Below are positions 47,101-53,612 of a DNA stretch of 64,000 bases, piece by piece. The notes under the pieces are model-generated. The model made no database searches, was not told the DNA's origin, and saw only the letters and a program-made list of their open reading frames with translations. Source of the DNA: Flavobacteriales bacterium UBA5081 (lineage in GTDB: Bacteria > Bacteroidota > Bacteroidia > Flavobacteriales_E > Vicingaceae); contig DIAJ01000027.1 of NCBI GenBank assembly GCA_002415785.1, positions 62,001-126,000 of the forward strand. The letters run 5' to 3'. The translations under genes and the position numbers were made by a program. Position 1 is the first letter of the stretch. The number at the start of each line of letters is the position of its first letter.

Positions 47101-50100
47101 ATTTGCGGCATCATTCCACAAATAGGTTAGTGCTCCGGTTCCTCCACTAGCACTAACTGTTGCAGAACCGGTATTAGCACCATTACAATCAGGATCTATT
47201 GTTGAAGTAATAGTTGCATTTATTGCAGCAGGCTGCGATAAAGTAACTGAGTCAACTGCTGTACAACCATTATTATCTGTCACCGTTACTCTATAAGTTC
47301 CTGAGTTTAAATTTGTGGCAGTTGCAGTTGTTTGACTTGAAGGATCATCCCATAAGTATGTATAAGCAGGAGTACCACCACTTGCTGTAACTGTTGCAGA
47401 TCCACTATTATTTGCATTACAGTTCAAATCAACTCCACTAGTAGTTAAACTTAAAGCTGAAGGCTGATTTATAGTAACACTTGCCGCATCTGTACAACCA
47501 TTATTATCAGTTATAGTAACATCATAAGTTCCTCCTGAAAGGTTACTGATTGTTTGTGTAGTTGCTGAGTTTGACCACAAATAGGTATAAGGAGTTGTTC
47601 CACCACTGCCATTTGCAGTAGCAGAACCATCATTTACTCCGGCACAAGAGGCATCAGTTGAATTAATGGAAGCATTAACAGCCAAGGGCGCTGAAATAGT
47701 AGCTGTAGTTGTTGCAGTACAACCATTATTATCTGTAACAGTAACTTCATAGCTCCCTGCTCCAAGATTTGGATTTTCAGCTGTTGTCGGCCCATTATCC
47801 CAGCTATAAGTATAAACGCCAGTCCCACCGTTTGCTGCTGCACGTGCGGATCCATCAGACAATCCATTACAGCTAGCGTCTTCGACTGAGTCAATTGAAA
47901 TAGTTAACAAAGAAGGATCACTTAATACAGTTGAAACAATTTCTTCGCAACCATTATTATCAGTAACGGTTACTTCATAATTGCCTGCTGAGAGTGAGCT
48001 TCTATCTTGAGTTGTTGGTCCATCGTTCCACAAATAAGTATACGGCGAAGTTCCTCCACTCACAGAAAGGTCAATTGCTCCATCACTACCTCCATTACAT
48101 AAAGGATCTGTTTCTGAATCAATTTGAGCATTAAGTTGAGTAGGTTCGTCAATCACAACACTATCAACTTCAGTACAAGAAAGTGCATCTGTAACTGTGA
48201 TGGTATATACTCCGGCTGATAAGTTATTTACTGTTGAGGAAGCTCCTGTTCCACTTGGGCCGTGTGACCACACCCAACTAAAGTTAGGTGTTCCTCCGCT
48301 AATAGTAGCTGTTGCTGAACCGTCATTTCCTCCATTACAAGATACATCAGTCGAAGCAAAAGAAATATTAATTGCAGGTCGAGAATTGATCGTTACAGAA
48401 GCTGTGGCTGTACAACCATTATCATCGGTTACGGTTACCGTATAAGTACCGGCTCCTAAGTTGTTGGCTTGTGCCGTGGTTTGGTTGGCAGGATCATCCC
48501 ATTGAAAACTATAATTTCCGGCAACCGTACCTCCTGAACCTTGTGCACGAGCAAAACCAGTCGTTTCTCCAAAGCAAAACACATCGCTTTTTGAAGGAAT
48601 ACTAGCAGAGACAGCTGTTGCCGGTTCTCCTATTGTAAATGTTTCTGAACCTGTACAACCCTCATCATCAGTAACTGTTACCGTATATGTTCCTGCACTT
48701 AATCCACTTTCATTAGAAGTATTATTTCCACTACTACTCCACTGGAAATCTACATAAATTCCAGAACCTCCACTCGGACTTGCCTGAGCAGTTCCATCGC
48801 TTCCACCGAAGCACAATACATCTGTAGTAGTTACATTCGGCAAAATTGGAGGTGGATCGTTTAAAATAGCAGAAGTGGTATCAGTACATCCATTATTATC
48901 TGTTATAGTCACCGAATAACTTCCTTGAACTAATCCATTTCTATCTTGTGAAGTTGGTCCGTCACCCCAAGAGTAAGTATAAGGTGTAGTTCCACCGGAA
49001 ACTTGAAGATCTATTGCTCCATCACTACCCCCTACGCAACTTGGGTCTGTTGTGGAGCTAATTGAAGCCGAAAGTAAAGTAGGTTCACTAACAGTAGTTG
49101 AAGCTTCTTTAGTACAACCCAATACATCTGTAACCGTTACGGTATAGCTACCCGCAGGCACATTTGTAATCGTTTGACTATTGCCTCCATTCGACCATGC
49201 ATATCCGGCAAAAGGAGGAGTTCCACCGGAAGGGTTAGCAGTTATACTGCCGGTACTGTCTCCATTACAAGAAACATCTGTTACATTAAATGTTATTAAA
49301 ATATCAGGTCGCTGGTTTACTGTTACTGAAGCTGTTTCTGTACAAGAGTTATTATCTGTAACTGTAACCGTATAACTTCCAGCCGGAATATTATTTCTAT
49401 TTTGAGTTGTTGCTCCATCATTCCAGCTGTAAGTGTATGGAGTAGTTCCACCTGAAACTGAAGTATTAATAAAACCTGTACTATCTCCAAAGCAAAAAAC
49501 ATCACTTTTTGAAAGACTTACACTTAATGCTGCCGCAGGCTGACTGACAGTAAATGTCTCAGTGTTTGTACAACCGTCGCTATCAGTAACTGTTACTGAG
49601 TAAGTTCCCGCAGACAAATTGCTTTCCGTAGCAGTGTTATTTGCCGAACTTGACCATTGATAGTTTACATAAGTACCTGTACCTCCTGTGGGAACCGCGG
49701 TTGCCGAACCTGTTGAATTACCAAAACAATCTACATCAGTTACAGAAACATTGGGTTGTACTTGAGATGGCTCTCCAACTAAAACAGAATCAACTGCAGT
49801 ACACCCATTATCATCCGTAACAGTTACATGATACATCCCTCCACACAAATTACTTGCAGTTTGAGAAGTTTGCGACAAAGGATCATCCCATTGATAAGTA
49901 TAAGGTGGTGTTCCATCAAATCCAAAAACTGTAGCATCTCCATCGCAATCTCCAAAACAACTTACCTCATTACTAACTGTTGCTGTAACCAGCTGAAAAG
50001 GTTCATCTATTGAAAAAGACCTAAATGCTGGTGTATTACCATCATCTCCATCAAAAACAGTTATGGTATAATTTCCATCGCCAAGTTGAATTGTATCGCC

Positions 50101-50322
50101 TACATTGAAAAATTGTACGGGAGTTGTATTAATTCTAATCGTATAATTCCCAGACGGCGCAGTAGTTGTTAATGAGTCAATCACAACATAGCCATCAGAA
50201 CTTCCAAAACACTTTGGATCGTTAACAGATATGTGAATAATATCTACTCTGGCCTCAACTTGTTGAAAAGAAAAAAGAAAAAGAGCAATTAAAATAGAAA
50301 AAGACTGTAGTAATGATTTCAT
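35149..50322 (-). CDS. SprB-like giant surface adhesin with type B T9SS domain
   Basis: A protein of 5057 residues from the ATG at 50322 (MKSLLQSFSIL); a TTG 24 bp upstream is less likely. The signal peptide ends near QVEA. By eye I count 62 SprB-type repeats of ~65-85 residues, each with C.G..DG, GG..PYTY.W, a L.AG.Y.VTVTD strand and a final NGC. After the repeats come Ig-like segments and a C-terminal gliding-motility-type (CHU_C) domain: PSGFSPNGDGTNDVWNIRM, VYNRWGELLFEQ, WDGKYNGEKLPVGTYYYVI. SprB of F. johnsoniae is a mobile cell-surface adhesin for gliding. The PorP/SprF partner follows directly. Eighteen repeats carry an extra cysteine pair. No frameshift is seen over 15 kb. Confidence 0.95.
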   Translation of the reverse strand: MKSLLQSFSILIALFLFSFQQVEARVDIIHISVNDPKCFGSSDGYVVIDSLTTTAPSGNYTIRINTTPVQFFNVGDTIQLGDGNYTITVFDGDDGNTPAFRSFSIDEPFQLVTATVSNEVSCFGDCDGDATVFGFDGTPPYTYQWDDPLSQTSQTASNLCGGMYHVTVTDDNGCTAVDSVLVGEPSQVQPNVSVTDVDCFGNSTGSATAVPTGGTGTYVNYQWSSSANNTATESNLSAGTYSVTVTDSDGCTNTETFTVSQPAAALSVSLSKSDVFCFGDSTGFINTSVSGGTTPYTYSWNDGATTQNRNNIPAGSYTVTVTDNNSCTETASVTVNQRPDILITFNVTDVSCNGDSTGSITANPSGGTPPFAGYAWSNGGNSQTITNVPAGSYTVTVTDVLGCTKEASTTVSEPTLLSASISSTTDPSCVGGSDGAIDLQVSGGTTPYTYSWGDGPTSQDRNGLVQGSYSVTITDNNGCTDTTSAILNDPPPILPNVTTTDVLCFGGSDGTAQASPSGGSGIYVDFQWSSSGNNTSNESGLSAGTYTVTVTDDEGCTGSETFTIGEPATAVSASIPSKSDVFCFGETTGFARAQGSGGTVAGNYSFQWDDPANQTTAQANNLGAGTYTVTVTDDNGCTATASVTINSRPAINISFASTDVSCNGGNDGSATATISGGTPNFSWVWSHGPSGTGASSTVNNLSAGVYTITVTDALSCTEVDSVVIDEPTQLNAQIDSETDPLCNGGSDGAIDLSVSGGTSPYTYLWNDGPTTQDRSSLSAGNYEVTVTDNNGCEEIVSTVLSDPSLLTISIDSVEDASCNGLSDGSARAAANGGTGVYTYSWDNGPTTAENPNLGAGSYEVTVTDNNGCTATTTATISAPLAVNASINSTDASCAGVNDGSATANGSGGTTPYTYLWSNSATTQTISNLSGGTYDVTITDNNGCTDAASVTINQPSALSLTTSGVDLNCNANNSGSATVTASGGTPAYTYLWDDPSSQTTATATNLNSGTYRVTVTDNNGCTAVDSVTLSQPAAINATITSTIDPDCNGANTGSATVSASGGTGALTYLWNDAANQTTATASNLTAGVYTVTITDNNGCTATAQATLNDPAAIQINLDSLRDVSCFNGSDGSISVTISGGTTPYTYNWNDGPTTQNRTNLSANTYILTVTDNNGCSSNQSFTVNEPASALSSSISSSTDVSCNGAADGSIDLTVSGGTSPYTYLWNDAATTEDRNGLNGGTYDVTITDNNGCSTTESVSINEPAPILISIDSQTDALCNGSADGTATVSANGGSTPYIFNWSNGGNGNSQNNLSAGTYYITVTDNNNCQNVDSVLIGEPSPLIINVDSVRNVSCNGGADGQIIVSGSGGTSPYNYSWSTGGSGVTQSNLSAGIYRVTVTDDNNCQFVDSIIVSEPSSLTATLTTINEQCVGANDGEITANPNGGTAPYAYLWSNSDTTQTISNLSPGSYAVTVSDDNGCTTTANTTVNPANPIFMSASGTDVSCNGDNDGAMIVLAFGGAGGFSYAWSDAVNGAIRNNVSAGKYYVTATDANGCTSVDSVTINEPDTLKPNLSVIDASCSGVNDGSATSTPTGGTTPYTYNWSSGGSTNSVSNLAAGNYSVTVTDANGCDTVQNFIINASPANFTFVDSVSNNPCFGDCVGSILISSLSGGTAPYNFTWSNGAGNVSGQTGLCAGTYTVTIADANGCDSVHSITITEPTQLAVSVVTTDESCSPGGDGTATANVNGGTTPYTYNWSNGQSTASINNLIAGNYLLTVTDANGCDTIQSVTIGGSGGTGGFTFVDSVSNNPCFGDCVGTIQILNLSGGTSPYNFTWSNGAGNVSGQGGLCAGTYTVTIADANGCDSVHSITITEPTQLAVNMVTTDESCSPGSDGTAKAEVSGGAMPYTYNWSSGQSTDSIGGLSAGNYSVTITDANGCDTVQSVTIGGGGVANISLNETVIDANCSGVCNGGVSLNPTGGTTPYTYLWSDNSTQQNLGAVCSGTYSVTVSDVNGCSVVDTFIVNDQTTLIANITTVDDTCLLGVGSAAVTMNGGVAPYTYSWSSGGSAQTETSLIAGSYDVTVVDDNGCSVVENFTIQNFSSLFANLTINNETCNYKNDGSITVNASGGTNPLTYNWSNGLTGAFINNLSSGTYVLTITDASGCAEVDTAVITEPNSIVINFNTSDESCSPGGDGAATATVTGGTPPYTYNWSAGTASGNTTTGLVAGTYQLALIDSQGCGTTVSFTIGNLPPFSVNVNTVDAKCNGGTDGEIDLSVSGGLAPYSYNWSAGLPSQEDHVGLAAGNYSVTITDATPCSEVVNVTITEEDPFIVDVTTYEASCSPGDDGSAKIEVSGGVSPYSYSWSGGTDLGDSLADLSPGSYSVTITDDNGCTKVEGFGIVGGSDIDPGVTTTLPTCFGDADGAISLNPSGSSNPNPVYTYLWDDNSTQSSRTGLTSGLYRVTISDNNTPPCTKVENIVLSQPGRINASFNTSDESCSPGNDGTATAAVTGGTSPYTYNWSAGSGSGSTVSGLTAGSYDVTITDDNGCQKVESFTIDPSPSFNISLSGVDASCFGESNGSISASVSGAVNPLTYDWQPPLGGGATPSVGAGKYYLTVTDGNGCQETDSIEIGEAAPILTNMVVVDESCANGNDGSATVSPSDGQSPYTYLWSDNSTSSSINNLNSGDYYVTITDANGCSIVDTANVSSGQEIQLNETITDASCKGNCDGTIDLNPTGGQAPYTYNWSNASTSSQITNLCEGNYTVTVSDDNGCSNIETYTIVTPASIVANITKTDESCSPGSDASATANPSGGTAPYTYQWSSGGNNQTENGLTAGNYSVTITDDNNCELIENFTIIQPNNLVISVGPIIDVSCNGASDGEVYIQVSGNIGTLSYNWDTGLPNRRNQLNLSAGTYNVTVTDRANGCTQTASVSIDEPSPITTTVNTTPESCVPGNDGTISVNANGGTITTDYTYTWSNGLPSSQIQSGLSAGTYTVTISDDNGCDVIETINVGNVAPFNVDSVITDASCNGGSDGEIDITVTGVTGIPSFNWDNSLPPNEDQSNLSAGTYNVTVTDTSNGCVETMTIVVDEPLNIVVSAVVTTESCSPGSDGEIDLSVSGGTVSTNYSYTWDNGLAAQEDQTGLQAGTYTVTVTDDNGCSVVETINVGSSAPFTLSSTITDVSCKSGADGAIDLTVSGAGGTPTFAWSNGLASQEDQNGLFAGSYSVTVTDPSSGCTATSSFVINEPDTIQANIAVTEESCVPGNDGTITLNVSGGTVSGNYFYQWTNGLPSQRNQVQLTAGTYTVTITDDNGCFIVKQATVGSSAPFTVDSIITDASCNGGNDGTINLTVNGTGGTPTFTWSNGLPSQEDQANLSAGTYRVTITDPNNGCSESLSFIVDEPNSIVSSFNVDDESCTPGNDGEITALVSGGTSPYTYNWSNSSTTQQISNLTAGVYYLTITDGNNCSHVDSARVNSAAPFTLSNSVTNVSCNGGVDGAIDLTVTGTGTAPTFAWSSGLPNTEDQSNLSAGTYLVTVTDPSDGCTETALITVNEPSPLAVNVNEVPVSCGGGADGSAVAQATGGTSPYSYAWSNGVFTPSNSSLSVGTYLVTVTDDNGCTKVDSAVINHGSNLLASVSVVDESCIGNCDGNATVNVTTGIAPYTYAWSFGGPNLPSRGFLCAGNYDVTVTDAVGCDTTIDFTVNSGIVNYTIASTNESCQGTACDGTASITTTGTYSYTWSPAPGAGQGTNQVSGLCAGKYFVTISNGSGCNVVDSVEIDPFTPILPNEVVTDEGCGNNCDGRIELNPTGGSSSTYTYNWSPVPGNGQGVQNATGLCAGNYSVTITDAAACDTVLNITIQAGNTLNADIVTKNQSCGILAVCDGEAYATVTSGTAPYTYIWSVGTPSGPNGDTIKSVCAGTNYTVTITDATGCSTVDTFDIGRPTPITATFTATNSTCNICDGELVVDASGGSGNYIYLWLDQNGDTLNNSDTTQNLCAGIYFVEITDDSGCSVTLNTSLSDNGAESLTATSTDASCYGSCDGGASVNFNCNDPSCQIDWIDASTGLSIGQNGNTASGLCAGDYFVEVTNNSGCIALEQITIGEPSPFVITPNVIQPTCAASCSGSISLSVSGGAGGTYSYNWSPAPGSGQGTSTISNLCTGNYQVTITDAVGCDTVLSINVGAPTAMTTTFSTVNANCGQSDGSITATVNGGSVLNDYQYQWFDGANNLLAGETTPIIDNIPSGNYTLRTEDDNQCVEFFTTVLGNIGGPSIIVDSTQDVNCLGDQSGAVAISVSGGTAPYTYDWLPNGASTQDLNNVIAGNYTVKVTDAAGCITTENVQINDGNQVQASVETTNAECGACDGTAKLNIVGNAASYSFLWSNGATTDSIANLCSGEHSVKVTDSLGCSETYYFTINNIGGPSDAIVTATAASCASACDGTVTVQPIGGDAPYTYSWMHSSLDTNAFDNLCVGDYTVQITDVRGCAKVVNFSIGSPSDLIITKNITSSNCNIFPCNGSIFLNVKGGTAPYSYNWGPTPQNDSNFVGSLCAGIYNVTVTDANGCSESLSMNVSNNGSPVTASPTTSSESCFGSCDGSLISGLTASSSLTFQWLNEDGLAVAAQDSNLLDGACAGSYFLEVTSLPDGCLTTYEVEVEAADSISLAASIVKPISCVDACDGIVSVSSKGGELAFSYSWNDPNQQAVIPAEGLCAGTYTVTGTDANGCTKTLDIVLNNPDTLELAILAEGGVGCSSDCEGTASVLASGGNSPYTYTWSGGQSGTDPTDLCFGANIITVTDATGCSVSDTVYISATDTVVAQVPTNTVICEGDSVYLDGTILGSGVTSFAWYNADTTIFTTSEDTTLLLEVGNYRYILIATNGSCSDTTFYDFSVVENPSVGLAASMAIYKDEIKKIRVDNQDSVYQYYWSPGTNLSDSTIAEPTTDTRESITYVLNVIDTTGCNFNDSIRVVYYPDLEVPSGFSPNGDGTNDVWNIRMLEEFPNASVKVYNRWGELLFEQTNGYKEPWDGKYNGEKLPVGTYYYVIDLKDSRYENLTGPITIIK
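35940..50250 (-). repeat. Array of 62 SprB-type coding repeats
   Basis: This is the repeat part of the giant adhesin gene, from about repeat 1 (protein ...DPKCFGSSDG, near 50240) to repeat 62 (GVGCSSDCEG, ending near 35940). Units differ in sequence and have no exact DNA period except at 44467-45396. Repeats 48-62 (below about 39420) are mostly a four-cysteine variant. Confidence 0.85.
44467..45396 (-). repeat. Recent tandem duplication of 465 bp within the adhesin gene
   Basis: Two adjoining units, 44932-45396 and 44467-44931, each encode 155 residues (two SprB repeats) beginning FTFVDSVSNNPCFGDCVG and including TYTVTIADANGCDSVHSITI. They are highly similar at the DNA level and the period is exactly 465 bp, keeping the frame. 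Confidence 0.8.
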
Positions 50323-50400
50323 ACAAATACGGTTTAGTTCAGTCAATTAGCATAATTTTCAACATTAAAAATCAAGCTAATAAGTACAAATCCCAGCAAA

Positions 50401-50408
50401 CAAATATA
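50401..50408 (-). promoter_or_regulatory. -7 box upstream of the giant adhesin gene
   Basis: The minus-strand TATATTTG fits TAnnTTTG and lies 78 bp upstream of the ATG at 50322. No clear -33 TTTG was found at the right distance. It is the only good candidate in the 50347-50512 interval. Confidence 0.45.
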
Positions 50409-50512
50409 AATAATTCATTTGATTGAATTTAAAGTTTCTTAACAGTTTTTTGTAATGACGACTAAAAAGGCTAAATGGTTGTCCTTTTATGGCTTTATTA
50501 TTATTTAGAAAA

Positions 50513-52600
50513 CTAACTCACCTTGCTTCCTTCAGAAACTTTTTTGTTGGGAGAAAGTAAGGCTAGTGTTTCATCGGAGCTTTCAGCCATTAACACCATA
50601 CCTTCAGAAAGCACACCCATCATTTTTCTTGGAGCAAGATTAACAACTACCTGAACCTGCTCTCCTACTAAGTCTTCCGGAGAGTAGTTTTTAGCAATTC
50701 CGGACAAAATTGTTCTTTCTTCATTGCCTAAATCTATCTGCAACTTGAGCATCTTGTTACTTTTGGGCATTTTTTCAGCAGCTTTAATCGTCCCAATACG
50801 AATATCCAGTTTTAAAAAATCATCAAACTCAATTGTCTTTTTTATTGGCTCAATTTTACTTTCATCTACCTCGACTTTATTTTGAGGTTCAGCTTTCGCC
50901 TGAAGTTTATCGATTTGTTTTTGAATTTCTGCATCTTCTATCTTAGAGAACAAATGTTCAGCTTCAGCAATTTTACTTCCTCCTTTTATTAAATCAACAC
51001 TTGCAAGATCAGACCAAGATACATGCTCTAAACCCAACATTTTAAGCAAACTTCTAGAGCTCTCAGGCAAAAATGGGAATAATGCAATTGCTGCATTAGC
51101 AGCAATTTGCAAACTTAAATTCAAAATCTTTGCAACTTGCTCTTCATCTGTTTTAATCAACTTCCAAGGCTCTGTTTCTGCCAAGAATTTATTCCCCAAA
51201 CGCGCTATGGCAATTGCCTCATTTTGTGCCTCTCTGAATTGCTTGTTTTCTAGCTTTTGTGTGCAGCTGTCAATGTGGGATTTCATTTGATCCACCACCG
51301 ACTGATATTCATGAGGGAATTGCTTTAAAGCAGGAACTTTTCCGTTAAAGTACTTGTGTGTTAGCACCACTGAACGATTGACAAAGTTCCCATAAATGGC
51401 AACCAATTCACTATTATTTCTCGCTTGAAAATCTTGCCATGTAAACTCACTGTCCTTTGTTTCCGGAGCAATAGAGCATAAAGCATAGCGAAGTACATCA
51501 TTTTTATCGGGCATATCTTCCATGAATTCATGCAACCAAACCGCCCAGTTTCTAGAAGTAGAAATTTTCTTTCCCTCTAAGTTTAAGAATTCATTAGCGG
51601 GAACATTTACCGGCAGATTAAACTCTCCGTGTTTTTTTAATAAAATTGGAAAGATAATACAGTGAAAAACGATGTTGTCCTTGCCAATAAAGTGAATCAA
51701 TTCGGTTTCTTCATTTTGCCAATAATCTTCCCATTTTTCATCATTTTCTTCAGCCCAAGCTTTGGTGGCAGAAATATATCCAATTGGAGCATCCAACCAA
51801 ACGTAAAGCACCTTTCCATCTCCTTCTTTCAAAGGAACCTTTACACCCCAATCTAAGTCCCTCGTCATTGCTCTCGATTGCAACCCTCCATCAATCCATG
51901 ACTTACACTGTCCGACAACCGGTTTTCTCCAGGATTTAGGATCATGGTGTTTTTTACCTTCTAATATTCCCATTTCAATCCACTCTCTCAACCAATTTTC
52001 TTCGTTTTGCATTGGCAAATACCAATGAGTCGTTTCTTTTAAAACGGGTGGTTTTCCACTTAAAGTAGATTTTGGATTAATTAATTCTGTTGGGTTTAAC
52101 GAGGAACCACAACTTTCGCATTGGTCGCCGTAAGCTCCCTCTTTATTGCATTTTGGGCAAGTACCTGTAATGTAACGATCGGCAAGAAACTGCTTGTAAT
52201 CTTCATCGTAAAACTGCTCACTCTTTTTTACTTCAAATGCTCCTTTTTTATCTAAATCCAAGAAAAAATCTTGCGCCGTTTTATGGTGCAATTGGGAGGA
52301 TGTGCGATGAAAAATATCGAAAGTTATCCCAAAGTCCTCAAATGCTTTCTTGTTTAAAGTGTGATACTCATCAACTATTTGTTGAGGTGTTTTATTTTCT
52401 TTTTTTGCTCTAAGCGTTATGGCCGCACCATGTTCATCCGAGCCACAAATAAAAAGCGGTTTTTCTCCCTTTAATCGCAAGTACCTAACATAAATATCTG
52501 CCGGCAAATAAGCTCCCGCTAAATGTCCAATATGAATAGGTCCGTTGGCATAAGGTAATGCCGCAGTAATTAAATGCTTTTTAGATGAATTTGTGCTCAT
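50513..52600 (-). CDS. metG: Methionyl-tRNA synthetase
   Basis: The ATG at 52600 (MSTNSSKKHLIT) is preferred to a TTG 9 bp upstream. About 695 residues. Class I signatures are present: PYANGPIHIGHLAG (HIGH) and the KMSKS variant KISTSRN. The zinc knuckle is CPKC...CESC in the connective peptide. The C-terminal ~110 residues form an EMAP/Trbp111-like tRNA-binding and dimerisation domain (DIRIGTIKAAEKMPKSNKML, VNLAPRKMMGVLSEGMVL). It charges tRNA-Met with methionine. Confidence 0.97.
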   Translation of the reverse strand: MSTNSSKKHLITAALPYANGPIHIGHLAGAYLPADIYVRYLRLKGEKPLFICGSDEHGAAITLRAKKENKTPQQIVDEYHTLNKKAFEDFGITFDIFHRTSSQLHHKTAQDFFLDLDKKGAFEVKKSEQFYDEDYKQFLADRYITGTCPKCNKEGAYGDQCESCGSSLNPTELINPKSTLSGKPPVLKETTHWYLPMQNEENWLREWIEMGILEGKKHHDPKSWRKPVVGQCKSWIDGGLQSRAMTRDLDWGVKVPLKEGDGKVLYVWLDAPIGYISATKAWAEENDEKWEDYWQNEETELIHFIGKDNIVFHCIIFPILLKKHGEFNLPVNVPANEFLNLEGKKISTSRNWAVWLHEFMEDMPDKNDVLRYALCSIAPETKDSEFTWQDFQARNNSELVAIYGNFVNRSVVLTHKYFNGKVPALKQFPHEYQSVVDQMKSHIDSCTQKLENKQFREAQNEAIAIARLGNKFLAETEPWKLIKTDEEQVAKILNLSLQIAANAAIALFPFLPESSRSLLKMLGLEHVSWSDLASVDLIKGGSKIAEAEHLFSKIEDAEIQKQIDKLQAKAEPQNKVEVDESKIEPIKKTIEFDDFLKLDIRIGTIKAAEKMPKSNKMLKLQIDLGNEERTILSGIAKNYSPEDLVGEQVQVVVNLAPRKMMGVLSEGMVLMAESSDETLALLSPNKKVSEGSKVS

Positions 52601-52659
52601 TGCAACCAATTTTTAAGGTTTGCAAATATACACAGAGAATTGTGCAACAAAAGCAGCTT

Positions 52660-53568
52660 TTAGGTTTGTTCTGCAGCTCTTTTTGCTTTTCTACGCTGCC
52701 TTCTCTTTACAATGACATTGGTGAAAATGGAAGCTAAGATTAAAGCTGTTCCTAAATAAAAGCCAGCTGACATTTTCTCTTCTTCCCCAAAAAATATAAA
52801 CGCGAGAATAATTCCATAAATCGGTTCTAAATTAATGCTTAGGCTAACGGTAAAAGGAGTAAGTTCTTTCATTACTTCTACACTTGCTACAAAAGCAAAA
52901 GCTGTACAAATAACAGCTAATATTAATAGATAAATCCAATTGGTCAGACCTAAATTAAAGTGAATGGCATCTATTTTTCCGCTAAACAAAAAATAAAGTG
53001 TTATGGCCAAAACTCCTCCCCCTAATTCATAAAAAGAAATTCTTCCGGAGTTGTATTTTTTAATCAACTTGCCATTAATCACTGTAAACAAAGAAGCCAA
53101 AAAAGCTGCGATAATTCCTAAAATAACTCCAATGGCATTTTCGGTTTCAAATTGAAAAATGAAGTAAAGTCCTAAAATGACTAAACCTCCTAAAAACAGC
53201 TCATAAATTTGAACCTTTCGCTTAAAAAACAAAGGCTCTAATAAAGCCGTAAAAATAGATGCTGAAGCCAAGGCTGCTAGTGTAATAGAAACATTTGATT
53301 GTTTAATGGATTCAAAAAAGAAAATCCAATGAGCAGCGATAATAAAGCCGGTAAAAATGGTTGCCAGTAAGCCTTTGCGAACCATTTTAAAACTACTTCC
53401 TTTAATTGCTAAATAAAGTCCGATAGAAATACTGGCAATTAACATTCTGTGCCAAACCAAGAGTTCTGAGGGTACTGTAATTAACTTTCCTAAAACTCCG
53501 GTAAAACCAAAAATAAGCACCACTACATGAAGCAGTATCAGATTTTTATAAGTTGATATATTGTTCAA
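52660..53568 (-). CDS. EamA/DMT-family permease
   Basis: A 302-residue inner-membrane protein with ten predicted helices in two EamA repeats (residues ~8-140 and ~150-287). The end of each half shows the usual pattern, for example LEPIYGIILAFIFFGEEEKM. It probably exports a metabolite or drug; the substrate is unknown. The C-terminus is strongly basic (KRRQRRKAKRAAEQ). It lies between metG (59 bp) and the SDR-DUF2867 gene (44 bp), all on the minus strand. Confidence 0.88.
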   Translation of the reverse strand: MNNISTYKNLILLHVVVLIFGFTGVLGKLITVPSELLVWHRMLIASISIGLYLAIKGSSFKMVRKGLLATIFTGFIIAAHWIFFFESIKQSNVSITLAALASASIFTALLEPLFFKRKVQIYELFLGGLVILGLYFIFQFETENAIGVILGIIAAFLASLFTVINGKLIKKYNSGRISFYELGGGVLAITLYFLFSGKIDAIHFNLGLTNWIYLLILAVICTAFAFVASVEVMKELTPFTVSLSINLEPIYGIILAFIFFGEEEKMSAGFYLGTALILASIFTNVIVKRRQRRKAKRAAEQT

Positions 53569-53612
53569 TAGCTTAAAGTTTAAATTGCAAAATTACGCTC
53601 AAAGTAGAAGAC

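Noticed and set aside
36458..49375. Several plus-strand open frames of 60-95 codons within the giant adhesin gene
   Set aside because: They are antisense frames kept open by the repetitive codons of the SprB repeats; none has a recognisable domain or promoter.
35149..50322. Possible CRISPR or tandem-repeat array
   Set aside because: The repetition is protein-coding, with diverged units of 65-85 codons and no short direct repeats or spacers.
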